A stretch of 64,000 nucleotides of DNA from Lobosporangium transversale (Eukaryota; Mortierellomycota; Mortierellomycetes; Mortierellales; Mortierellaceae): positions 62,001 through 126,000 of the forward strand of contig NW_019029053.1 in NCBI RefSeq assembly GCF_002105155.1, read 5' to 3'. Below the pieces are notes generated by a model. The model was not told the DNA's origin. It was given only the letters and a program-made list of their open reading frames with translations, and made no database searches. The translations under genes and the position numbers were made by a program. Positions 55,310 through 64,000 of the stretch are shown here, one piece after another. Every line of letters begins with the position of its first letter. The first letter of the stretch is position 1.

Positions 55310-57263
55310 TTATTCATTATCTATCTCTTCGTCTTTAAAGTCAAAGCCAAACACAAATCCAGCAGTGCCAGTGGCATCAGAACACGATGGCGCAACTGTT
55401 GGATCCTCATTTACTTCAGTCTCTCCTCCTCTGGTATTGTTGATATTATATCCAAGACCTAACTTGGCCTGCTCCCAAAACGACAGCTGAGCTGATGATT
55501 CTTCAATCTGGTTCTTACTCCACTTTTTAGAATGCTTAGATGCTTTCGACAGGAGTTCGATATCGTGCTCGTGCTTTGTCCACATCTCCAGTAGCTGCTT
55601 TCTTTTCGTTGTCTCTTCATGACTCAATTTTCCAACCTTTGATTTTTCCGTGTCGTTCTCCGAGTTTTCAATTTCTTGAGAGCTGTTCATTTTAAAGAAC
55701 GCCTCTTTGAACTCCTCATACAGTCCTTCCTTGCGATCATTCTTTACTCCAGAGACTTGATCACGCTTTATGTATAGAAATTCCATCGTCTCCTTCAAGT
55801 TTTGAGATCCCACATAATTCTGGGTTACCGCTATGCTTTCTTCCAAGTTAACAACAGCATGCCACCATCCTCGAGGAACGAACATAACTTCACCTTCACG
55901 GCATATCCCTTCAAGTGGACGGTCTGCGGGGCCGTTTGGTAATTGAGTTGATGCATAAAAGTTGCTGAACCACTCCATCAGTGACACAGGTGAAGTTACT
56001 TCTGATTCGTCTATGGAAACGAGGAAATTTAAGTAATAATGATTTTTCAATCATGATACTGAACAGAAGAGTAATAAAAAAAAAAAAGCTATAATAATAA
56101 TAGTAATAATAATAAAATAAAAAGAATCTACCTTCATTTGTAAAGACTCCTGGTGGAAGAATATGTGGTGGAAACATGATCCATTTTTTTGAACCCGTGA
56201 TAACCGCGTTCCATGCTGACGTAGCATTGGGATCCTAACAAAAATAGGGGTCCTAGATTGAGTCTTTCGCAATCTTTGACTATAGCTTTACAATGTAAAG
56301 CACGGCGCAAGCCATACTTACTTTATGAAATGTTGATCCAGATCTGGCGGGACCTATTATTAGCCATCGATAATCAGGCCTTTTATCCCCCATCATCCCG
56401 AAAAAGTCTTCACGAAAGTATGGTGGAACCTCAATATCTTCTTGAATCCCATCGCAGCGCTCTACAAAATTTTTATCAAATAAATACAGCGGGCTCTCAT
56501 CTTTGGTTCCAGCCGCATACTTCAGGTACCTGGCTATGGTCATTTCAACAGACTCGGCTCTCAGCAGTACATTTGACCATCTCTCCAAAAAGTATTCTGT
56601 CGACCATTTCTTCCTTGCAGGCCAATGTTGAGCCCCATCAATGATGATAACAGGCTTCCCCGGTCGTTCATACTCGTTCACAAATTCCTCAACCGTTAGA
56701 TTGGACCGACGGTCAATGTTCTCAACTGCAATATAAGGCTCCATGCCAATGGCAGCACAATAAAAAGGTTGAAAGAGAACGTCGGAATAGAAACTCTTCA
56801 GCTTCATTTGAGAGCGGTTTTTAAGGATCATTGAGGTATCATACTTGGGGTCGGATCGTTTCAAGAATGTAGCGCGCCAATTGTCCTCTTCCCACTCCCA
56901 ATCACCTCCGAATTTCTCGATTGTCAACGATTTCCACATGTCATCCAGATGTGTCAAACCGTAGAGCACCCTAGAGGCGGCACCCAGCGTCAACAGATCA
57001 TGGGACGAAAGTAGATTAAGGATCTCCATAATTATTTCATCTGTAAGGCGAGAAAGAAGGCCTAGTGAAGGCCCTCGGCAAGAGCCTGTAAAATCTGGCT
57101 GGGTAGCATCCATATAGTAGTTGCCAAGAGGTTTAATGCCTAATGGGTGTTGCAAGGACATTATGTGTTTGGTGGTAACTTTGGGCCTTTCATAGCGTAT
57201 AACAAGCCGTTGCTTCTTAGCATGGGGTTGTTGAGCTAACGAAGATGCTTCATGTGTTGGCAT
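55310..57263 (-). CDS. F-box and JmjC-domain protein (JMJD6-like)
   Basis: Three exons (56322-57263, 56132-56234, 55310-56010) give 581 aa. An F-box lies near residues 60-110 (GLLSRLTDEIIMEILNLLSS, VLYGLTHLDDMWKSL). The JmjC domain follows: FVNEYERPGKPVIIIDGAQ, the iron-binding HxD in STFHKDPNATSAWNA (formed across the first splice), GSKKWIMFPP with the 2-oxoglutarate lysine, and the second iron histidine in PRGWWHAVVNLEES. The order of blocks is that of JMJD6-type oxygenases, which hydroxylate lysines; an N-terminal F-box is a fungal-type arrangement and suggests coupling to an SCF ubiquitin ligase. The C-terminus is charged, with coiled-coil character. Substrate unknown. Confidence 0.88.
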
Positions 57264-57389
57264 AATTGAATACCGAATTACCGAATTGTCTTCAAAGATG
57301 GTGAATGTTTTTATTCTCAAAAAAGATAAAAGAAAAAAATTTTCAGGTGTGACCGCTCAATAACCAGTATCTGCCAGAAATCATTTCTT

Positions 57390-58060
57390 CTACACAGTGG
57401 CAATGCAGGCCATTTCAACAAGGACATCTTTTGGAAGGCGAGCAACTTCGACGCAGGCACGGGCAGGAAGAGCACCATTCATGTTCTGTAGAATTTAAAA
57501 TATAAAATAAAGTAGGCTTGGCTTAAGTAACTATATAATCACTTCGTTGCTGTGTCCTTTTTCCATCTTACCTTGGCATAGATCTTGTTAACTGCATCAA
57601 AGTCATTCATATTCTTCAAGTATACTGTAGTCTTGACGACCTGAGCGAAGGATGAGTTAGATGCTTGAAGTACGGCACTCATGTTGGCAAAGACTTGTTC
57701 CTATTTGATTACCAGCGATAACAACAAAATAAACAGATGGAGTAAGTAACAGTCATAAGTTAAGACATAGAATTAGATAAAATGTGGTCACCACCTACAG
57801 CCTGAGCTTCAACACTTTCAGGAACAGCACCGGACTGAGGGTTAATTCCAATGGCGCCCGAACAGAAAACAAAGCCATTAGCGACAATAGCCTGGGCTAT
57901 TGTTGATGAAACGCGAGAATATGGTAAAAGAGGTTACTGTTGAATCTGTTGTTTCATATTACACGTCTTTCAAAAGTGAAATGTTTGGAGGATGCATACA
58001 GTATGGCCCAAGAGCAGCAGGGGCGTCATTGGTGCTAACAATCTTGTGGATAGTGGCCAT
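57390..58060 (-). CDS. RidA/YjgF/YER057c/UK114-family imine deaminase
   Basis: Four exons (58000-58060, 57799-57896, 57572-57700, 57390-57485) give 127 aa, the standard RidA length. Motifs are DAPAALGPYSQAIVANGFVF (across a splice), GAIGINPQSGAVP, EQVFANMSAVLQAS, VVKTTVYLKNMNDF and the signature PARACVEVARLPKDVLVEM, whose arginine binds the imine substrate carboxylate. RidA proteins hydrolyse reactive 2-aminoacrylate and related imines. Yeast has cytosolic Hmf1 and mitochondrial Mmf1; no presequence is visible here, so a cytosolic Hmf1-like protein is more likely. Confidence 0.94.
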
Positions 58061-59309
58061 GATTTGATGGAATGTTAAGAATGTGGGGATAGGATTGATG
58101 AAGAGTGATTTACAGCTGTCAAAACCATGTCGCGAAATCTACACAGTGCACTGATGCCTGGTAGGAGAATAACACAAGTCTCTCTCAAAATATGTCATAC
58201 ACAAGGCTGGGTCAGCTGATTTATTACTTTGTACAGTAAGTTTGTTCAGGCGCGCTTGGACACCCATTTTTGCTTCCTATTCTGTATATCTGCTATAACA
58301 GTTTGCCTTTCCCTATGTGGAAGTCGTGCTATGCTCGTATCAATCGCAAAGAAGCCCAATCTCCTCCATACATCCATCACCTCGCTATTATTCTGTCAAG
58401 ACAATTCAGCGACAGCTTCCTCTCACTCTATTCTTTTTCTTTCCTTCTCTTCAGCTCTCTCTACCTCTAGTTGTCGCAGCAAAGATGGTGAGAGGAAGCC
58501 TTCGAGAGGCTGTCCAAGATGGTCATTGGTATCGACCGTGTTTCGGGCCTGCTCGAGTTAGGTACGTGCAGGTGCAGTATTGCATTTGACATTGATAACG
58601 AGCAGTAGAAAAAGTAAGTGAGAATAAGATGTGGGTCCACACACCACACCTATGGGGCATTTATTCATTTCTTAGTAGAGGGACTTGCACCAGGTAACTA
58701 CGTATCTACCTATAAGATGACATGGGTTCATTCAAAACCCTCATGTCAAAGATTTATCGCGTCTTTGTGCGACGCGTTATTGCCACTAATTTCTGCTGCA
58801 ATTTTTTAGCGTATTAATTTTGGTGTGTTTTTTACTAGTATTTTATCATTAATTTTCTTGGTATTTTCTAGGCCATCATTATATTGCATGCTGTGAAATA
58901 TGCAACAGAATCCATCGCGGACCCTCTCTGCAAGGTACATGTGCTTGCAAGGAACTCTTTGTTTTTCATGACCAGGACATGTGCAAGACAGTGATCCTAT
59001 GCGATATGAAACTTTGTCAATTATAATGTTTCAGATTAAAAATATTTACCAACTGACAAAGTTTCAGATCGAATAGGATTACTGGACCTCTTAAAAAAGT
59101 TTAGTTCATCCTTCTGCTCTTTTCTAGTAGCTGCTACTCCGACTCCTGGAGTTCTTAAGATTGTTGATAATGTATGCCTGACTTTCATGAGATGGATATA
59201 GTCTACTCTCGACATCTACACAGGCCTTGGGGTTATGAATTGCTACGATCTCTCTTTGCGCCATCTACCTTCAATAATTGTGGGTTGGTACGTCACCTTT
59301 GTTCGGAGA

Positions 59310-59592
59310 TCAAATTGTAGAATGTTGCTTTGGAGAAGCCTTTGCCTGTCTTGTGGCCTTTGCGGTTTGATAACAGCGCGTTGGCTCCTACTACACATGC
59401 TTTTTTAGCCTAGATCAAGATCCAAGATCTCGATTGTATTCCGATTCCATCCCAATACATGAACGTTAACTTCTTTGGAGGTTACAAAATTCCTGAATTC
59501 GGTCAAGTAATAGTCTGTTCCGCCGATGGTAGGAGTGATCCTCTCGGGAAGCTTATCTTTGAGCAGTCGTCTATACTTGATAATATTTAGTT
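59310..59592 (+). pseudogene. Unidentified decayed coding remnant
   Basis: One frame reads as protein-like for about 94 codons with a single internal TAG near 59412: LEKPLPVLWPLRFDNSALAP before it, and IQDLDCIPIPSQYMNVNFFG then VIVCSADGRSDPLGKLIF after it, ending at TAG 59590-59592. Composition is normal for a globular protein, unlike the surrounding AT-rich sequence. No family is recognised and no upstream exon could be connected. It may be the 3' end of a dead gene. Confidence 0.3.
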
Positions 59593-59910
59593 CTTCAATT
59601 TAAATGCAAAGGCAACTCGCCAATCGAAAACATGACATTTGTCTTTTCCTGAGAGGAATATAGATCACAATATGTTTTGGTTGAATTATGCCAGTGCACC
59701 TTTTTTTTTTCTTCCGCTTGTTTGTTTATTTATAAGTTAGATTAAGAATCATTTCCTATTGCTTACTTTGTCAAAAATCAGGTAATTCGCTTTTATAGCA
59801 AGCATGGATCTTGATCAAAGTATGTCAGCTGCTAAAATGCAGAGCCTCGTTTCTGTTGGCCTTAGTGAATTAAGTTGAAACCTCGTCTTGCATCACTACA
59901 CGGCACCCTT

Positions 59911-60158
59911 GTTACAAAGCTAGTGCCCAGGCTATGGATAAGAGGTTATGTTTTGGCAGGCATCAAGCTTAATACTTCTCAGAAATATTTTTGATATAAG
60001 CCTGGCTCGAATCATCCTTGCGTCTACGGATTTACTGGCCGAGTTCATATGAAGCAGACATGCAGTTCAAAGTGCCAGATGATACTCCATAGAGACAGGA
60101 TCCATGCAACACACCGACACCTTTCCAAGTTCCAACAGCTGTCGTATCTCCAATCGCC
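59911..60158. repeat. Dispersed repeat, copy B
   Basis: Same-orientation diverged copy of 16142-16387, sharing TACAAAGCTAGT, CCAGGCT, GTTATGTTTTGGCAGGCATC, GTTCATAT-AAGCAGA, CAAAGTGC and a CGTATCTC-AA block. The copies are 43.8 kb apart. Confidence 0.5.
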
Positions 60159-60994
60159 AGACGTCATCGACCGAGTGAGAGCATGATTTAACCCTCCACA
60201 TCTAAGAATCTCTTTTTTAATTTTTTTTCTTTATGCTCTGCCTTTGTATTCACATCTTCTGTAGCCTTTGTTACCAAGGGTGGTTGTTTGTGATAAATAC
60301 GAAAAAAAGGTAATACTTTGTAGCGAATATACAGCAATAATGAACGTGATGTTCTTCTCCTCAATGGCGAAAGCTTGGCCAATGTTGACTCTGTTGTACA
60401 AGTACGAATACAGTGTGCAGGCAGAGAAGGCAGTCACAATAGCATGGTCTCGACATTCATCGTTTGAAAGCGAGTAAGAGCAGCAAGACTGTCTAATGTG
60501 GGAAGTGGGGTGAGGAGGTCACATTATAGCAGAAATGCCACTGACCTACCAGTACTTCCCTTCTTTTCTATCTTGGACATGATTCAACTATTTTTTTTTT
60601 ATCATAAAAAAAAAAAAAAAAAAAAAGAGCAATACCACATTCTAATACCCACCATATCAACTTTGCACGGTTCGAGTCCAGGGATTTATTCGCTAGGCGC
60701 TGCCGTGTATGGGGTAAAATACAATTAGTGAATGGTAAGAAATGCAAGGTAAAGTACATGACGAAAAGAGAGGAGCTGTTTACAAAGTTACGTCTGTAAA
60801 CCATGACAGTAGGCCCAGACTGAGAGACTCGCACAAGTCGTGGTATGGAGGTGATAATAGTAATAACCCAACTTTGCTAAATAACCGAATTGGTACACTC
60901 CCATTTCAAATGAGATATCTTGTATACAATGAGTACAATAGCTCAAGACCTTGATCCATAAAACTGATCGGCAAAGATCCCCTTGTTATTGCAA

Positions 60995-61872
60995 CTAAAA
61001 TTGCTGAAGTATTGCCTCAAAATCCGCATCGAATTCTGTCATGGTACTGGTAGCATCCAAATTTCCGAAATCAATCCCGAAATCTCCATCAAATAATAGG
61101 CTTTCCAAATTCGTGGCAAGCTGCGGAGATGTTGTTCCAACCACCGTCGCGGAGGCATTGGTACTATCTTTGCATGAATGAGAACTCGATGAAGCTACGT
61201 TATCCGGCGGCGTGACAGGCGTGGTCCATGATTCGTTTGGTAAGAAGTCAAAAGTAAGGTCAGGTACTGCATTGTCGGCCGGGGATGGGGGTACTGAAGA
61301 CGTATCAGTCAGTGGGACTGCTGATAGTGGTTTGGCAACGGTAGATGCAGATACAGATGATGCAGTCTTATTTGACATTGTTTTCAGTTCTGCGCAGACT
61401 GAATCTGCGGTATTGTCTCTTTCGACTGCGAGCGTTGCAACAGTTGCTGTAGGAACATGTAGAGCATTTTGAATCGTAGGCTTCAGAGACTTATGATTGT
61501 TAAGGCAGCGCTTCTTCACAGATCTATTTCTATTATCTGGAAGAGCTTTGGTTACATCAATCGTTGATGAAGTTCGTTTTTGGGAAATTTTATGAGTATT
61601 AGGCTGTCTCTTGTCAAGGATTGATGCTTTGAACGTGGCATTATCTTGGAAAGGATAAATACACTATTAATCGCACCACCCATACCAGAAGGAAAAGGTC
61701 ATGATGTTAGTTACATATCATATGTGTACTTAGATAACAATGAGAAAAAAAAAAAAAAAAAAAAAACATGGCTTACATCTTGATTGGAGCACATCGTAAA
61801 GCTTGCATGAAATGAAATGATGTATTTGGCGATAGAGCCGCCACATAGTGGGCAATTTGATACATGGGGCAT
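60995..61872 (-). CDS. Small protein with USPL1-like cysteine motif
   Basis: Two exons (61777-61872 and 60995-61663), phase 0, give 254 aa. The N-terminus has a four-cysteine motif split by the intron: CPLCGGSIAKYIISF, then MCSNQDCIYPFQD. The arrangement C-x2-C, an aliphatic-Ser-Phe strand, C-x4-C and Tyr-Pro recalls the N-terminal zinc-binding motif of USPL1-type proteins; the similarity is from memory and limited to this motif. The rest is Ser/Thr-rich with basic patches (RSVKKRC) and an acidic, aromatic C-terminus (FDGDFGIDFGNLD...FDADFEAILQQF) like a transcription-activation segment. Function unknown; a nuclear role is a guess. The intron contains a T/A homopolymer. Confidence 0.72.
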
Positions 61873-62043
61873 GTTGCGGCAAATGAAAGATGAAGAACAG
61901 AAAATTAGAAAAGATGCCCAAAGTAGTATTGTTTTCAATGTGGCTTAGACGACTTTTTCTTTTTTTTTTTTTTTTTTATTTTAAATGCCAGACAATCCTC
62001 AACATCTCTCAACACTTCTTCCCTTTAGTTATTCCTATTCACT
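61873..62043. promoter_or_regulatory. Divergent promoter between zinc-motif gene and FKBP gene
   Basis: Only 171 bp separate the two start codons. The interval contains a T-rich tract (about 61958-61980) and then CAACATCTCTCAACACTTCTT-like pyrimidine-rich leader sequence before the FKBP start. Confidence 0.45.
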
Positions 62044-63383
62044 ATGCTCGGATTCTGGGGTATTTTAATACCATGCTTTCATCTAATTGAATTGTTGGAT
62101 TTCATAGCCTGTCCCTAGGAGTTAAACTAAATTTTTGAATCATTCCAATGTTAATGTAGGCCTTACTGTTCTGCCTGAGAAGACCTACACACAGGTCGTT
62201 GAAAACTCCTTCAAGTTGTCAATGGTTAGAATGAATCCTATTATTTTTACTGGTTTATTGACATGAACTGTTCACTCAATTAATTTTATTATTTTTCCCT
62301 TATGGCATAATCATGATTTATAGGCAGCTCTGGATGAGAATGTTAAGCCCGGTCGTTCATCGGTCCGAGTCACTGTGGATAAAAAGACATTTGTCCTTTG
62401 TTCTTTGATTTCTGGAAAGGTCGAGCAGCAGACCTTGGATTTAGTCTTTACTGAGGGCGAGGCGATTACCTTCTCCGTCTCTGGCGAAAAGTGAGTTATT
62501 GACTGACCATGTAGTTCTGTGATTGTTTGCAGTACTTGTCATTACTATGAAGCAATCATGAGTTTGGCAGCTCAACTAATTTCTATGTTCCTTTAACAGC
62601 CCTGTTCACCTCTCTGGAAACTACCTTCCCGAAGATGAGGATATGGGCTTCGATGACGATGACGATGACGAGGCTGATATGTTTGATGATGAAGATGGAG
62701 ATGAGGATGAGATGGATGACGAGGAGGATGAGGATGAGGATGAGGATGAGGATGAGAATGAGGATGAGGATGAGGAAGAGCAGGAGCAGGATGAGAATGT
62801 CATTGTCACTAAGGGCGCAAAGCGTGTCGCCAAATTTGAAGAGTCCACCAAAAAGCAGACCGTCCCTGAGAAGAAGCAGAAAGTCTCGGAGGATAAAGCT
62901 CTGCCTGTAAGTAAGGAGGAACCTAAGAAGGAGACACCGAAAAAGAAGGAGGAAGCTAAGAAGAAGGAGGAAGCTAAGAAGGAGGAAGCTAAGAAGAAGG
63001 AGGAGCCTAAGAAAGACGCGGCTAAGAAAGAGCCCAAAAAGGATAACAAAAAGGTCCTTGCCAATGGTTTAATCATCGAAGACATCAAAATTGGTACTGG
63101 CATGGCTGCGAAGTCGGGAAAAAAGATCGGCATGCGCTACATTGGTCGCCTCACCAATGGCAAAGTTTTTGACAAGAACACAAGCGGAAAGCCATTCAAC
63201 TTCAATTTAGGTCGCGGCGAGGTTATCAAGGGCTGGGACCTTGGCATTCAAGGTATGCAGCTAGGCGGTGAACGTCGATTGACTATCCCCCCTGCTCTCG
63301 CTTATGGTTCCCAGGGTGCCCCCCCAGATATCCCTCGTAATGCTACCTTGGTCTTTGAAGTCAAGTTAGTCACCTTAAAGTAA
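62044..63383 (+). CDS. FPR3: Nucleolar FKBP-type peptidyl-prolyl isomerase (Fpr3/Fpr4 type)
   Basis: Four exons (62044-62059, 62160-62224, 62324-62490, 62600-63383) give 343 aa. Domain order is that of Fpr3/Fpr4: an N-terminal nucleoplasmin-like domain ([19 protein letters not shown], then [19 protein letters not shown]), a very acidic tract (poly-Asp/Glu at 62650-62800), a Lys/Glu-rich linker, and a C-terminal FKBP domain ([62 protein letters not shown]). These proteins isomerise prolines, including in histone H3, and act as histone chaperones in the nucleolus. The first exon is 16 nt and the second intron starts GTTAGA. Confidence 0.93.
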
Positions 63384-63489
63384 AAATTCGCATCGGCATG
63401 CCTTTATTTATTATATTTTCTACTCATGTCATTTTGTCATTGTTCAAATAAATCCAGCATCCCATCATGATCGGCATCAAATTCTCAAC

Positions 63490-63648
63490 TCAGTTACTGA
63501 AGCTAGTGGAAAAAGATACTGAGCGACACTCCAATGTTCTCAAATTTACTAACGCTATTGTGCCTGTAGATGCAAATGACGGTAGCATGACGACACGTGT
63601 GTGTTGGCCATCCTTGTCTATATTGATGCAAGAAAGACATATTTTGAG

Positions 63649-63686
<38 letters not shown>

Positions 63687-64000
63687 CCTAAACTATGTAA
63701 ACCAATTCGCTGTGAACAGTACCTGAAATAAGCTCTGTTGCGAATTTATCCTGATTTCCAATGAAGTAAATGTGTGGGCGCTGTTTCATAATAAATGGGT
63801 CTTTGTCCTTAAAAGGATAACACCCTGAAATAGCAAAGTCGAGAAATTAATAAATAAATCAGTCATGCTCATATCCATTGGCACGGGAAGAAATTTTAAA
63901 TCATCGACTCACAGAGTGTGTCCGGCGCTGTTGGCGCCATATGTCCCCATTGGAGCGTCTTGACCGCCATCTCCAGTCGATTTTCAGACTTGGCATATTT
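63490..64000 (-). CDS. POLD2: DNA polymerase delta subunit 2, C-terminus (partial)
   Basis: The last three exons are present (63913-64000 running off the window, 63723-63824, 63490-63617). They encode [40 protein letters not shown] and RVVMLPSFASTGTIALVNLR, the conserved C-terminal blocks of the B subunit of DNA polymerase delta (POLD2; yeast Pol31). It bridges the catalytic subunit and the other accessory subunits at the replication fork. The last intron (63618-63722) carries a T24A12 tract on the plus strand. The stop is TGA at 63490-63492; the gene converges on the FKBP gene with 106 bp between stops. Confidence 0.92.

Larger units (their letters stand above)
58061..60994. other. Long intergenic region with decayed sequence
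   Basis: No intact gene is recognised in 2.9 kb. A pyrimidine-rich leader at about 58390-58480 precedes an ATG at 58485 with only 34 codons (MVRGSLREAVQDGHWY...). A coding-like remnant is noted at 59310-59592 and a dispersed repeat at 59911-60158. A T10-ATCAT-A21 hairpin tract lies at about 60591-60626. The sequence GGTTCGAGTCC near 60668 is not part of a foldable tRNA. Confidence 0.45.

Noticed and set aside
60660-60730. tRNA-like T-loop sequence GGTTCGAGTCC
   Set aside because: No matching T-stem, anticodon arm, D-arm or acceptor stem can be built around it on either strand.
62635-63133. Long Ser-rich or Met/Arg-rich frames on both strands over the FKBP gene
   Set aside because: They are shadows of the acidic and lysine-rich repeats of the FKBP coding sequence.

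Overview
The window is from the nuclear genome of a filamentous fungus. Almost every gene is interrupted by short GT-AG introns (mostly 45-310 nt), promoters are pyrimidine-rich, long A/T homopolymers are frequent, and the gene content is eukaryotic housekeeping (septin, BRE1, TAF2, cytochrome c, RPS6, MAP1, OPI3, POLD2). A complex-I assembly methyltransferase, a eukaryotic MscL, a Fanzor-like gene and pogo/MITE elements suggest an early-diverging lineage, probably Mucoromycota sensu lato. The sequence alone does not fix the genus. All gene models were built by hand from splice signals, reading-frame phase and family conservation.

Layout. 1.8-11.2 kb: a TATDN3-type TatD hydrolase (+), a Cdc11-type septin (-) and a TCP11/SOK1-family protein (+, one gene with a 310-nt intron). 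11.4-21.1 kb: BRE1 (-), a MITE, NDUFAF7 (+) and mitochondrial rRNA methyltransferase MRM1 (-). 22-30 kb: two 520-bp inverted repeats enclose a decayed XPG-nuclease element fragment, a PTC5-type mitochondrial phosphatase (-), cytochrome c (+) and an RS-rich remnant. 30.2-40.3 kb: a very large TAF2 (-) ending in four bromodomains, divergent from methionine aminopeptidase 1 (+). 40.3-43.2 kb: a pogo-like DNA transposon with 130-bp TIRs, then a MITE. 45.1-48.6 kb: a gene joining an XPG/FEN-like nuclease to a Fanzor (TnpB-like RuvC) nuclease. 50.3-58.1 kb: MscL (+), RPS6 (+), OPI3 (-), an F-box/JmjC protein (-) and a RidA protein (-). 58-61 kb holds decayed sequence. 61-64 kb: a small zinc-binding protein (-), a nucleoplasmin-like FKBP (+) and the 3' end of POLD2 (-).

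Main point of interest. In the 45-kb locus an XPG/FEN-type nuclease with all recognisable active-site acidic motifs is spliced in frame, through a Lys-rich linker, to a Fanzor-type RuvC nuclease. A second, decayed copy at 23 kb has the same XPG half and the same junction motif, so the fusion looks like an element-family architecture. The 45-kb copy carries two frame breaks, one in a homopolymer. Other notable points are TAF2 with four bromodomains and an apparent AT-AC intron, the identical-length inverted repeats, and recurrent T(n)A(n) tracts in introns and a leader.

The genes do not form a pathway. Several are mitochondrial (NDUFAF7, MRM1, PTC5, cytochrome c) and several act in chromatin or transcription (BRE1, TAF2, the FKBP and probably the JmjC protein), but this is ordinary eukaryotic gene order.
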